Assembly: GCA_046328715.1 (NCBI GenBank)
Contig: JAXLWB010000042.1
Location: 27,491 to 91,490, forward strand
Source: JAXLWB01 sp046328715
Lineage (GTDB): Bacteria; Chloroflexota; Anaerolineae; Caldilineales; Caldilineaceae
Direction of reading: 5' to 3'
DNA: 64,000 nt
Position numbers and translations under genes: made by a program. Below are positions 63,729 to 64,000 of this stretch, one piece after another; position 1 is the first letter of the stretch, and each line of letters begins with the position of its first letter. A model generated the notes under the pieces. The model had not been told where the DNA came from and did no database searches. It saw only the letters and a list, made by a program, of their open reading frames with translations.

Positions 63729-64000
63729 AGAGGTAGCGGCAGCAGGTCGATAGTCGCGCAGCAACTTTACCCAGGGTAAGCTGCCGTTGACTGCCAGGTG
63801 CAAACGACGGTCGGCAGTCCACACTTCGCAATGAAACAAATCGCCGACCGCCAAATAGTATGAATCATAAACTGTGGGCCGGTTGAAGCGTTGTGCAAAG
63901 TACCACGCACGTTCCAATATTTCACTTGGGTGATGAAGGTGAATACCAAATGCCTGAAAGGTTTCAAACGCAATCTGCGCCTCTATTGCTAGCAGATCGC
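63726..64000 (-). CDS. PIN-domain protein (VapC toxin-like), C-terminal part
   Basis: The frame is open to the right edge; 91 residues are visible. A-Q-R-F-N-R-P-T-V-Y-D-S-Y-Y-L-A and W-T-A-D-R-R-L are the typical second half of VapC toxins, with the conserved Asp of Y-D and T-A-D. PIN domains are Mg2+-dependent ribonucleases. The N-terminus and any VapB antitoxin lie outside. The stop falls in the repeat at 63660-63728. Confidence 0.85.
   Translation of the reverse strand, partial: DLLAIEAQIAFETFQAFGIHLHHPSEILERAWYFAQRFNRPTVYDSYYLAVGDLFHCEVWTADRRLHLAVNGSLPWVKLLRDYRPAAATS

Overview
The window reads as a chromosomal segment of a free-living, heterotrophic bacterium, most likely a member of Chloroflexota (Anaerolineae/Caldilineae type). 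This is an inference from gene content: a GH51 and two GH2 glycosidases, an F420/PPOX-like flavoprotein, a CASTOR/POLLUX-type channel, a divergent PurA relative, secreted beta-propeller and PA14/golvesin-type proteins, and secreted proteins ending in Y/F-L-P-hydrophobic-K/R. No rRNA, tRNA or CRISPR array was recognised.

Layout. 0-22 kb: sugar catabolism and transport, with the GH51 C-terminus, Fic protein, PurA-like synthetase, VWA protein, GH2, a dead toxin-antitoxin-like pair, a TetM-like GTPase, YwbE, a cystathionine gamma-synthase/lyase, a PA14 protein, a second GH2, then a minus-strand run of DMT and two paralogous MFS transporters and an orphan ABC binding lipoprotein. 22-34 kb: housekeeping (PPOX protein, CASTOR/POLLUX channel, coaE, dnaJ, prmA, rsmE, thioredoxin reductase) and a minus-strand run of small hydrolases with an AlkA-type glycosylase. 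34.2-38.5 kb: a decayed or badly sequenced interval with broken PhnD-type, DUF4058, glpA, methyltransferase and nucleotidyltransferase genes. 38.5-46 kb: mtnK, nucleotidyltransferase, ChaA, FMN reductase, aminoglycoside-phosphotransferase-like kinase, kynU, AsnC-domain protein and cupin. 46-55 kb: a large secreted di-haem beta-propeller protein divergent from a cytochrome c lipoprotein, an SH3 protein and a UvrD-type helicase. 55.5-62 kb: sugar-nucleotide genes (GHMP kinase, Gfo/Idh/MocA, DegT aminotransferase, SDR) interrupted by a tandem duplication of a secreted-protein gene. 62-64 kb: a complete IS701-like element and the end of a VapC gene.

The most striking feature is a population of intergenic hairpins, each built from iterated 7-10-nt words in one arm and their complements in the other. 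About 17 occur in 64 kb. Different loci use different words drawn from a shared vocabulary, and the same words also appear in frame inside genes (purA-like, GH2, prmA, rsmE, glpA). They often provide the stop codons of neighbouring genes and host secondary insertions. Other notable points are two sigma70-type promoters with 19-bp palindromic operators in the spacer (VWA gene, TetM-like gene), possible leaderless genes, and a candidate C-terminal sorting motif.
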